Shown here one piece after another: positions 25,484 to 32,027 of a stretch of 64,000 nucleotides of DNA. The notes beneath the pieces are model-generated. The model searched no databases and was not told the DNA's origin. It worked only from the letters and a program-made list of their open reading frames with translations. The position numbers and the translations under genes were made by a program. Location of the stretch: the NCBI RefSeq assembly GCF_002797755.1, contig NZ_PGFI01000011.1, positions 744,001-808,000 on the forward strand. Reading direction: 5' to 3'. This stretch comes from Brevirhabdus pacifica (GTDB taxonomy: Bacteria; Pseudomonadota; Alphaproteobacteria; Rhodobacterales; Rhodobacteraceae). Every line of letters starts with the position of its first letter. Within the stretch, counting starts at the first letter, position 1.

Positions 25484-25511
25484 AAGGCCCGGACGAGTGC
25501 AGGAACTGGAC
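25484..25511 (+). repeat. 28-bp repeat, copy 1 (upstream of the FAD oxidoreductase)
   Basis: Pattern AAGG-N4-GACGAGTGCAGG, then AACTGGAC. It matches the copy at 26354-26381 at 23 of 28 positions, all differences being in the N4 block plus one A/T change. It lies 113 bp upstream of the oxidoreductase start. In this copy only, GCAGGA is matched by TCCTGC seven bases later. Confidence 0.55.
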
Positions 25512-25644
25512 TCCTGCCGCGGGACCGGATGCACGGCGGCATAGAGACCTGTGGAGGGGAAGCTTGCGGCTTGCGGGCAGGGCCATAGGGGAAGCCTAGG
25601 GGGTGACAGTTCCGGCCAGGTGGATTGCGCCGGTCGCGCACATG

Positions 25645-25676
25645 CCTCGGGGGGCCGCGTAACTGGCCCCCCGAGG
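25645..25676 (-). terminator. Strong terminator after the cupin gene
   Basis: A perfect 12-bp stem (CCTCGGGGGGCC / GGCCCCCCGAGG) with an 8-base loop lies 38 bases beyond the cupin stop. The surrounding 342 bp (25372-25713) hold no gene I can support; they contain this hairpin, repeat copy 1 and the oxidoreductase promoter region. Confidence 0.7.
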
Positions 25677-25713
25677 ATGTCATCGCTTTACGAAATCGGC
25701 CTGTATCAGGAGA

Positions 25714-26205
25714 TCAGTTGATCCTCGGATCGTCCGCCTCGTCCACATAGTTGATGTCAAAAGGCCCCATGCCGTTAAGCTGAACGACCGTGGCTTCCTC
25801 GGTCCAGGCGAAGTGCGCCGTGCCGGCGGGAATGCGCACGAAGCTGCCTGGGCTCAGCGGCGCGCTACCCGTTTTGTCGAAGGTTTCGCCCGTCGACATG
25901 GCAAACTTGCCCGAAAGCACCGTCAGGTGCTCTTCCTTGGAATGGCGGTGCGGACGCACCTCGAAGCCGGCAGGAAACTTGAGCCGAATGACGAAGGGAC
26001 CCTCCTCGGCGGGGTGGCCCAGCAGGACGGCAATCTGGGCGCCTTCGGGAAGGGTGGGCGGACCCGGCTGATACGTGATTTCCTCGGCCGGGGTCAGCGT
26101 GTGACGCTCTTCGGCCGTAAGGCCGGGGGTGGCGATCCAGGCCATCAGAATGGCTGAGATCATAAGGCAGGTGAGTACCTGCAATCCTTTTAATGAACGT
26201 ATCAT
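25714..26205 (-). CDS. Exported cupin-domain protein
   Basis: 163 residues from ATG 26205 with GGAG 6 bases upstream. An N-terminal signal peptide (LQVLTCLMISAILMAWIATPGLTA) is followed by a single cupin domain. The metal-binding motif is visible as RPHRHSKEEHLTVLSG near 85-100 with the second-motif His in IPAGTAHFAW near 133. The protein is probably periplasmic. It stands between the FAD oxidoreductase and a divergent HxlR regulator, suggesting one regulated unit, but its substrate is unknown. Confidence 0.82.
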   Translation of the reverse strand: MIRSLKGLQVLTCLMISAILMAWIATPGLTAEERHTLTPAEEITYQPGPPTLPEGAQIAVLLGHPAEEGPFVIRLKFPAGFEVRPHRHSKEEHLTVLSGKFAMSTGETFDKTGSAPLSPGSFVRIPAGTAHFAWTEEATVVQLNGMGPFDINYVDEADDPRIN

Positions 26206-26353
26206 CTTAATCTCCATTGTTTTGATGCGATGCGGCGCACGGCCGTCGGGGCCCAGGCGCCCTGATTGGGCTGCGACTGGCGGCATCTCGATCAGGGGCG
26301 CCCCCGGTCAGGCGGTTCTTTGCCTCGAGACGCCAGGATCATCGCGCGGTGGG

Positions 26354-26381
26354 AAGGTTGTGACGAGTGCAGGATCTGGAC
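26354..26381 (+). repeat. 28-bp repeat, copy 2 (upstream of HxlR)
   Basis: Second copy of the AAGG-N4-GACGAGTGCAGG pattern, 100 bp upstream of the HxlR ATG and 148 bp upstream of the divergent cupin gene. The orientation is the same as copy 1. Its position suggests an operator or a shared promoter-upstream element. Confidence 0.55.
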
Positions 26382-26481
26382 CGGCTCGGCACCAGACTCG
26401 CGCTATTTCCTCAGCATCGGGGGTGATCCGTGCTACGATCAGTTAGCCGTATGGTCGGCATGCCCTCCGGGAGCGCGAGTG

Positions 26482-27183
26482 ATGACCCAAGGCAGCTATT
26501 ACCAGTTTTGCCCAGTCGCGATGGCCGCGGAAGTTCTCTGCAAACGCTGGACGATGGTGCTCGTGCGCGAGCTGGTGGCGGGTTCGACCAGGTTCAACGA
26601 CCTCAAACGCGGCGTGCCGAGGATGTCGCCGACCCTGCTGTCACAGCGATTGAAGGAACTCGAGGCCGCCGGGGTCGTCGTCCGCGTTCCAGTTCCCGGC
26701 GAGCCTGGGATCAACGAATATCACCTCACACCTGCGGGCGAGGATCTGCTCCCGGTGGTCAAATCGCTGGGCGTTTGGGGCCAGAGATGGGTCGAGTCGA
26801 ACCTGTCATTGCGCAACCTCGACGCCTCTTTGTTGATGTGGGACATGCGCCGCAACCTCGACCCCACGCCGCTCCCCAAAAGGCGCGTGGTCGTCAAATT
26901 CCACTACCCTGAACTGCCCTCCACGAGGTGCAATTTCTGGCTCGTGGTCGAGCCCGCTGGTAGTGTCGATCTCTGCGCCACGGACCCCGGCTTCGACATA
27001 GATCTCTATGTCACAACCGATCTCCGGACGATGACGACGATCTGGATGGGGCTCGCCACGGTTGAGCAGGCGCAGGAACAAATTGATTTCGACGGCTCAC
27101 GTCAGATTGCCAGGTCGATGCAGCAATGGCTGGGGCTCAGCATCTTCGCGTCGGAGAAGAACCTCGTCGCACACGCCCGATAG
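26482..27183 (+). CDS. HxlR-family transcriptional regulator with extra C-terminal domain
   Basis: 233 residues from ATG 26482. The HxlR winged helix spans about 5-100: the conserved Cys (FCPVAMAAEVLCKRWTMVLVREL) and NDLKRGVPRMSPTLLSQRLKELE are clear. Residues 110-225 form an additional domain resembling the SCP2-like sterol-carrier C-terminus of some HxlR proteins (WDMRRNLDPTPLP, VDLCATDPGFDIDLYVTTDL). It is divergent from the cupin gene and likely senses a hydrophobic or redox-active molecule. Confidence 0.85.
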   Translation: MTQGSYYQFCPVAMAAEVLCKRWTMVLVRELVAGSTRFNDLKRGVPRMSPTLLSQRLKELEAAGVVVRVPVPGEPGINEYHLTPAGEDLLPVVKSLGVWGQRWVESNLSLRNLDASLLMWDMRRNLDPTPLPKRRVVVKFHYPELPSTRCNFWLVVEPAGSVDLCATDPGFDIDLYVTTDLRTMTTIWMGLATVEQAQEQIDFDGSRQIARSMQQWLGLSIFASEKNLVAHAR

Positions 27184-27433
27184 CTATCCGAATAGGCGCT
27201 ACAGAAACTGAACCCTGGAATCCGTGGTTTTCGCGTCTGCCCTGAGGATTGATCCCGTAGAGCAAGGCGTAGGCTGCACTATCGCTCGAATGCCTGCCTT
27301 GTTCGAAGCAGCGCAGCGTAGAAGTGCATACGCCCCACCGAGGATGTTCAGCTTGTAACGCCCGCAGCAGGAACGCGACCGTGCCCGCCAGGGGCACGAA
27401 GAGGAGGCCGCGTGTCTGGATAACCGGCCCCCC
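27184..27433. other. Intergenic stretch without a supported gene
   Basis: These 250 bp separate the HxlR gene from the convergent copper/SCO cluster. Short open frames on the - strand here (for example one reading LLFVPLAGTVAFLL) look like debris of a membrane protein but have no start, ribosome site or recognisable family. I find no hairpin strong enough to call a terminator. Confidence 0.4.
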
Positions 27434-28216
27434 TCATCTCCACGACACGCGCCGGGACGTGGCGCCGAGATAGGCCGCCGTGGGCACGACCAGCCATTGC
27501 AGGAACGGCGTCAGACCCGTGTCGATGACCGGAACCACCGGCATCAGTTCGCGATAGGCCCAGGCTTCCCGAACGGTGATGTTCAGCCATTCGCTGAAGA
27601 TGGTGTAGCCAACTCCCATCACCACGGCGGCCAGAAACACCGGGGTCGCCCGTTCCTGTGGCCAATTCGGTCGCCCGAACACGAACAATGCCAGGAAAAG
27701 GGTGCTGAAGGTGATCATCAGATCGCCCCCGGTGCAGTGCACGATGGCGAAGGCGATCTCGCCGACGCTGCCCTCGGTCCAGATGGTATAGAGCGGAAGC
27801 CGGGCCTCGAGATCCTCGAGCCTCCCCTGCGCACGCAAAATCGACCAGTTCCCGGCGTCCAGCGTGTCCATGTCCGCCGCACCTTCGGTCACGGTGACGA
27901 AGCTGACCATCCCGCGCATCGGGCTGGCGTTGAGCGAGGTGACGGTTTGCGCCAGCGCCCGGTGCTGGGCGTCACAGGTCAGGGTGCAGGAGGAGGGGCG
28001 AAGATTGACCACCAGGATGCGCCCGGCGAAATCCTCCAGACCGACGGTCTGCCGATCCGCAGTGATGAGATCGAGTTCGGGGCCGGGGCGGGAGATCGCC
28101 TCGAAGCCCGGCTCTCGATCTGCCGTAACCTCGTTCAGCCGCTCCCCAGGGTGATCAGCCGCGGCGGGCACGCCGAGCATTGCGACCGTGATGGAAATGA
28201 GAATGACGTTTCGCAT
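27434..28216 (-). CDS. Chimeric protein: SCO-like thioredoxin half fused to a membrane domain
   Basis: 260 residues. A signal peptide (MRNVILISITVAMLGVPAAA) leads into a SCO/TlpA-like half ending near 140, with a CTLTC motif (CxxxC near 76-80) and NLRPSS at the copper-chaperone position. At about residue 137 (LEARLPLYTIWTEGSVGEIAF) it switches to a polytopic membrane domain with about three hydrophobic helices and FSEWLNITVREAWAY. Those residues resemble a separate membrane-protein family. The SCO half lacks its normal C-terminal part, including the copper-ligand His region. The ATG overlaps the stop of the upstream SCO1 gene (TGATG). Confidence 0.7.
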   Translation of the reverse strand: MRNVILISITVAMLGVPAAADHPGERLNEVTADREPGFEAISRPGPELDLITADRQTVGLEDFAGRILVVNLRPSSCTLTCDAQHRALAQTVTSLNASPMRGMVSFVTVTEGAADMDTLDAGNWSILRAQGRLEDLEARLPLYTIWTEGSVGEIAFAIVHCTGGDLMITFSTLFLALFVFGRPNWPQERATPVFLAAVVMGVGYTIFSEWLNITVREAWAYRELMPVVPVIDTGLTPFLQWLVVPTAAYLGATSRRVSWR

Positions 28217-28859
28217 CAGATGCGCCCCTCTCGGTCCAGACGCATCCGGACCTCTCCGGCGAGATCCGCAGGCGGCTGATCCCCTTCGAGGAACACGGCC
28301 TCGAAGCTTCCATCGGGACGCATCAGGTAGATGTGCCCGGCATGGGCCATGGTGTATCCGTCCGGGGCATGAGCATCCGCCATGTGCTCATGGTAGACCT
28401 TGAAGTTCCGCGCAGCCTCCGCTGCTTGTTGCGGGCTTCCTGTCAGCCCCACGAGCCGGGGGTGAAAGCTGGAGACAAAGGCCGCCATAACCTCCGGCGT
28501 GTCCCGTTCGGGATCGACGGTGATGAAGAGCGGCGCGACTTGGTCGGCACCCGCGCCCAGCAGGTCGAGCACGCGGGCCATGTAAGCCAAGGTCGTTGGA
28601 CAGACGTCGGGGCAATGGGTGAAGCCGAAGAACACCAGTTGCCAGCGGCCGGCGAAATCAGCCTCGGTCACCGAGCGGCCGCTGTGATCTACGAGATCGA
28701 GTCGGAGCGAATATCTGCCTCGCCGGTATAAACGACTTGCGGAACATCGGGATCGCGCAAGGCAAGCGCCCCGATTGATACGATGGCCAGTATCGCGGCG
28801 CTGCCCCATAGGAAGAGGCGCAGCCACTTATGAAACGAAGATGAGGAGGGTTCGTGCAT
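28216..28859 (-). pseudogene. SCO1/SenC copper chaperone with an apparent frameshift
   Basis: The catalytic domain is intact in one frame (28216 to about 28715): FFGFTHCPDVCPTT has the CxxxC copper site and AHAGHIYLM the ligand His. The membrane anchor expected before it (MHEPSSSSFHKWLRLFLWGSAAILAIVSIG...) starts at 28859 in a different frame and stops at 28689. The two halves overlap between about 28690 and 28720, so one base gained or lost there would restore a normal chaperone of about 200 residues. It may be an inactivating mutation, a sequencing error or, less likely, recoding. SCO proteins deliver copper to cytochrome oxidase. Confidence 0.65.
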
Positions 28860-28912
28860 CTGTCTGTCTTTCGGATGGTCCCGCCCGGCAAAGGGCTGGG
28901 TAGGTTCTGGAA

Positions 28913-29158
28913 TCAGCCGTTCTGGGCCCCGCAATTGTCGTCGTTGCCTGCGGGGCGGCGGCCGTTTGGATCATGTTGCTGATGCCGTGAATCGGCACCT
29001 TGTCCCGCGTGGTTAGCTCCGTTTGCTGGGGCATCATCGTTGAGGCTGCTGAGCCCCCAGTTGAATGCACCCACCGAGCCAGAGAAGAGCACAGCCGGCA
29101 GCAGAGCCCGGGCCCGCCCTGGCCTGCGCGACCCGGGGGCAACTTGCGCGGCGCTCAT
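28913..29158 (-). CDS. Hypothetical 81-residue protein coupled to the cytochrome c gene
   Basis: The ATG at 29158 overlaps the cytochrome c stop (AATGA), as in the other genes of this cluster. The product begins MSAAQVAPGSRRPGRARALLPAVLFSGSVGAFNWG, with one short hydrophobic stretch, then becomes polar and rich in N, G and H. No family is recognised. Since the next gene is frameshifted, this frame may itself be a disrupted remnant. Confidence 0.35.
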   Translation of the reverse strand: MSAAQVAPGSRRPGRARALLPAVLFSGSVGAFNWGLSSLNDDAPANGANHAGQGADSRHQQHDPNGRRPAGNDDNCGAQNG

Positions 29159-29646
29159 TTCTCGCCCTCCGTGCCGGCGGTCACCTTGGCCTGGAAGCCG
29201 CGCTCGCGCTCGGACCAATTGCTTTTGATATAGGCCAGCACCGCGGCGATCTCTTCGTCACTCAAACTGCCCTCGAAGCCGGGCATGTCGCTCTCATAGC
29301 CCGGCACCACCGCCCCGACGCCGCGCTTCGTTATGGTGAAAAGGTCCCGGTCTGCGTGGTGCCAGGTGTGGCCGTTGTCATCGTGAGGGGGGGCGGGCAT
29401 GCGCCCATCCTCGTTGCGCCGGCGCCAGTCGGGCTGCCCCTCAAGCTTGGCGCCGTGGCAGGACGCGCAACTTTCGGCGTAGACCTCGGCCCCTGTCTCG
29501 ACCATGGCGGCGGTGACGGGATCGCCGAGGATGGTCAGGCCGGCAAGGGCCGGCTCGGCGTCGTCTCTGCCCGTCTGTGCAAGGGTGGCAAGCGCCGCCG
29601 CCCCGAGCACCAGGACCGCGGAGCCAATCATCATCGCGCGTTTCAT
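29155..29646 (-). CDS. Exported c-type cytochrome, single heme
   Basis: 163 residues. A signal or anchor helix (AMMIGSAVLVLGAAALATLA) precedes a class I cytochrome c domain. Heme attachment is CASCH at 60-64 and the probable sixth ligand Met is in YESDMPGFEG near 119. A His-rich insert, PPHDDNGHTWHHADRD, lies between them. The protein should carry electrons in the periplasm. It overlaps both neighbours by 4 bp, so it belongs to the copper/redox operon. Confidence 0.87.
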   Translation of the reverse strand: MKRAMMIGSAVLVLGAAALATLAQTGRDDAEPALAGLTILGDPVTAAMVETGAEVYAESCASCHGAKLEGQPDWRRRNEDGRMPAPPHDDNGHTWHHADRDLFTITKRGVGAVVPGYESDMPGFEGSLSDEEIAAVLAYIKSNWSERERGFQAKVTAGTEGEK

Positions 29647-29795
29647 GCCGGCCCCCGAAGAAACTTGACCAGGGCCAGCACGCCCAGGATCAGCAGGGCC
29701 AATAGTAGAAGCGCGACCAGCCCGACGCCCAGCATCATGGCGCCCATCATCGGTCCGTTCATCATCGACATCATACCGTTCATGCCCTCACTCAT
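29643..29795 (-). CDS. Met-rich single-span membrane peptide
   Basis: 50 residues from ATG 29795: a short N-terminus with seven Met in MNGMMSMMNGPMMGAMM followed by one membrane helix (GVGLVALLLLALLILGVLALV) and a basic end. Its start overlaps the stop of the DUF411 gene, and its stop overlaps the cytochrome c start. Clustered Met residues next to a helix are typical of copper(I)-handling proteins. No named family is assigned. Confidence 0.7.
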   Translation of the reverse strand: MSEGMNGMMSMMNGPMMGAMMLGVGLVALLLLALLILGVLALVKFLRGPA

Positions 29796-30267
29796 TGGAA
29801 TAGACCGCGATGCCGTCCTCGCCGAAGGCGTAGGTCTTGAGCGTGCCACTCTTGCCGCTCATTCCGGGGGCGTTCGTCGGCATTCCCGGCAATGTGATCC
29901 CCGTGATGTCGGGCCGCTCGGTCGTCAGCCGGTTCACGATCTCTGCGGGGACCAGGCCACTCACGTAATAACCATCCACTTCAGCAAGATGGCACCCAAG
30001 ACCCTGCTCGGGCACACCCACCTTGATCGAGCGCTTGTCGAAGTCGCGGTCGTCGATGCGGGTCACGTGGTATCCGTTCTCTTCCATGTAGTCGGCATAG
30101 GCATCGCAGCAGCCGCAGGACGGATCACGCCAGATGGTCATCTGCCGATCGACCGGAACGGAGGCCCCGGGCGCAGTGTCGGTCTGAGCCGTTGAAAGGG
30201 TGGCGACGCCAATGGCGGAGGCCGCGGCCAGAGCAATGGCCGAGAGGGTAAGATGCTTGCGGTTCAT
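29788..30267 (-). CDS. DUF411 family periplasmic metal-binding protein
   Basis: 159 residues. A signal peptide (MNRKHLTLSAIALAAASAIG) is followed by the DUF411 domain. The Cys cluster DPSCGCCDAYADYM at 48-61 (Cys 51, 53, 54) and a later Cys in GLGCHLAEVDGYYVSG near 92 are the expected putative copper ligands. DUF411 proteins occur widely in copper-resistance loci. It starts 1 bp after the propeller gene stop and overlaps the Met-rich peptide gene. Confidence 0.87.
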   Translation of the reverse strand: MNRKHLTLSAIALAAASAIGVATLSTAQTDTAPGASVPVDRQMTIWRDPSCGCCDAYADYMEENGYHVTRIDDRDFDKRSIKVGVPEQGLGCHLAEVDGYYVSGLVPAEIVNRLTTERPDITGITLPGMPTNAPGMSGKSGTLKTYAFGEDGIAVYSNE

Positions 30268-30268
30268 T

Positions 30269-31201
30269 TCAGCTTTCCTTTGAATTGGGGAAGGGGGTCC
30301 AGGTGGCGCCGCCATCGCGCGACGTGCGAAGTCTCGCCGCGACGGCTGCGACCACGTGCTGCGGATCGTCTGGGTCCACGGTGAGTGCGGTGGCGATCTC
30401 GTTGCTGACCCGGGCCCAGTTCACGCCCGCGTCGGTTGAGCGCCAGATGCCCGAGGGCAGCGCGGCGTATAGCTGGCCCGGAGCGCCAGGCGCCGCGACG
30501 AGTGTTTGCAGAGGTTCCTCCGGCAGCGATGCCGCCTTTGCAGGGGTCTTTCCGGCAATCAGCGCATCCATGGCATCGCCCGCAACAACGTCCTGCCAGC
30601 GGCAGAAGCAATCGGGCACGCGGGTAAGCCCGGCGGCCGTTCCGGCGTAAAGCCAGATGCCGCCCATGCCGGTTTCGTGCGCGACGGAGACGAGGGACAG
30701 CACGTCATGTTCGGTGCCGGAGAGATAGGGGCGGTCCATGACGAATTCCCAGGACGCCCCGTCGTCCTCGCTGCGCCACAGCCCGTCTCCCTCAACCGCG
30801 GCGTAGAGGATCTGGGGCGATCGGGCGCCGAGGGTCAGTGCAAGGATCGCCGCGCCCGGCAAGCCGGCATCGGTCTGCGTCCAGTTCTGCCCGGCATCCG
30901 TGCTGCGGTGCAGACGACCGTCCGGCCCGCCGGCGAAGATCACGCCGGGGCGGTCCGGGTGGGTGGCAAGGGCACTGGTTGCGCCGCTGAACATAAGGGC
31001 CCAGCCAGCGCCGTCGTGCCGGAGAATTCCTGACGCTGTCGCGGCAAGAAGCGTAGGGCCATCGAAAGCCATGGCCGCCGGATCAGCAGAGAGTGCCTCT
31101 GACAAGGCCAGTCGGGGAAGCAGGGACGTCGCGCCCAAAGCGGCCAGGCCGCTGAACACGAAGTGGCGGCGCGATAGCGCACCGGAAGTCGGATAAGACA
31201 T
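30269..31201 (-). CDS. Tat-exported BNR/YCF48-like beta-propeller protein
   Basis: 310 residues from ATG 31201. The N-terminus carries a Tat-like signal (SRRHFVFSGLAALGA). The body has repeated sialidase-type Asp boxes such as HRSTDAGQNWTQ, WRSEDDGASWEF, WRSTDAGVNWAR and TSRDGGATWTPF. Proteins of this kind, annotated as glycosylhydrolase-like, are often found beside DUF411 and copper genes. No catalytic residues are evident, and a scaffold or assembly role like that of YCF48 is equally possible. It has an internal Cys pair in PDCFCRW. Confidence 0.8.
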   Translation of the reverse strand: MSYPTSGALSRRHFVFSGLAALGATSLLPRLALSEALSADPAAMAFDGPTLLAATASGILRHDGAGWALMFSGATSALATHPDRPGVIFAGGPDGRLHRSTDAGQNWTQTDAGLPGAAILALTLGARSPQILYAAVEGDGLWRSEDDGASWEFVMDRPYLSGTEHDVLSLVSVAHETGMGGIWLYAGTAAGLTRVPDCFCRWQDVVAGDAMDALIAGKTPAKAASLPEEPLQTLVAAPGAPGQLYAALPSGIWRSTDAGVNWARVSNEIATALTVDPDDPQHVVAAVAARLRTSRDGGATWTPFPNSKES

Positions 31202-31297
31202 GAAGAGACATCCTGAGATGGAAGGGCCAGATTGCCGCCCGCCTGCGTGCAGGCCGGGCATGGCAGGACCGGGCCGACATCCACAGGATGCGGCCGG

Positions 31298-31639
31298 TCA
31301 GCTCAGGATGGTGGTTCGTGGAGGCGCGGGGTCGAAACCCGGGGGCCGCATTCGGAGGGAATGCGGTGATGTGGCGAGATGGACGTCAGCGACCAACCGT
31401 TCGGGCAACGCGGCTGCGAAGGCACCGAGGAAAAGCATCGGCGTGGTGCAGTCGAGTTTGCAAATGACGGTTTCGGCGTCCTCGACCTCACAAGCGGGGC
31501 AAACCTCGCCACCCTCGTCCGAGGTCTCTGCGGCGACCATGTTGAAGGACATTCGCGCTCCCGCCACGTCATGCAGCATCAGCCCGCCCAGAAAGGCAAG
31601 TGAGATGCAGAGTGTGAGAAGGCGAACCCAAAGGCGCAT
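31298..31639 (-). CDS. Small exported Cys-containing protein of the copper cluster
   Basis: 113 residues. A signal or anchor helix (LWVRLLTLCISLAFLGGLML) is followed by CPACE and VICKLDC, four Cys that could bind a metal, and a second weak hydrophobic stretch (TPMLFLGAFAAALPERL). The layout recalls small membrane proteins of copper loci (DUF2946-like) but I cannot assign a family firmly. It is the first gene of the - strand cluster; the 195 bp upstream to the tRNA would contain the promoter. Confidence 0.6.
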   Translation of the reverse strand: MRLWVRLLTLCISLAFLGGLMLHDVAGARMSFNMVAAETSDEGGEVCPACEVEDAETVICKLDCTTPMLFLGAFAAALPERLVADVHLATSPHSLRMRPPGFDPAPPRTTILS

Positions 31640-31834
31640 GGTGAATATCTAGAAACGAACTCGCGGGATGTCCACAAACAGCATAGGAGCGCAGGTTCAC
31701 GGGTTCGTCACTTACCTCCTCAAGCAGCGCAGCCTCGCCCGTCTCTGCGGCGGCCGATGGCCTGGGCAGCACATTGGCGACAGGGACCCGTCGACCCAAT
31801 TATCTTGGCGATTTTGGATCTGAATAGGGAAATA

Positions 31835-31909
31835 TGGCTGGGGTGGTAGGATTCGAACCTACGATACACGGTACCAAAAACCGATGCCTTACCACTTGGC
31901 TACACCCCA
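31835..31909 (-). tRNA. tRNA-Gln (UUG)
   Basis: A 75-nt cloverleaf with encoded CCA. The acceptor TGGGGTG pairs with CACCCCA, the T-loop is GGTTCGAATCC, and the anticodon loop TTTTGGT reads TTG. The discriminator base is G. It lies between the copper cluster and the capsule operon. Confidence 0.95.
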
Positions 31910-32027
31910 ACGGTGAGCGCGTAATTACGCGGAGTTTGCGCGGCCTTCAAGACCTGATCTGGGAAAAATTTCACCCTTGGGTGGAGAGATTTCCCGGCCG
32001 CCCAAAGGGCACCCGTCCGGGGTGGGC

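Noticed and set aside
27184-27433. Possible remnant of a membrane protein or insertion-sequence end
   Set aside because: Only short frames without ribosome sites and no inverted repeats or target duplication could be found.
29101-29142. Alternative frame starting MPPGRAGQGGPG after cytochrome c
   Set aside because: It lacks coupling to the upstream stop and has no recognisable domain; the ATGA-coupled frame at 29158 is preferred, although it too may be decayed.
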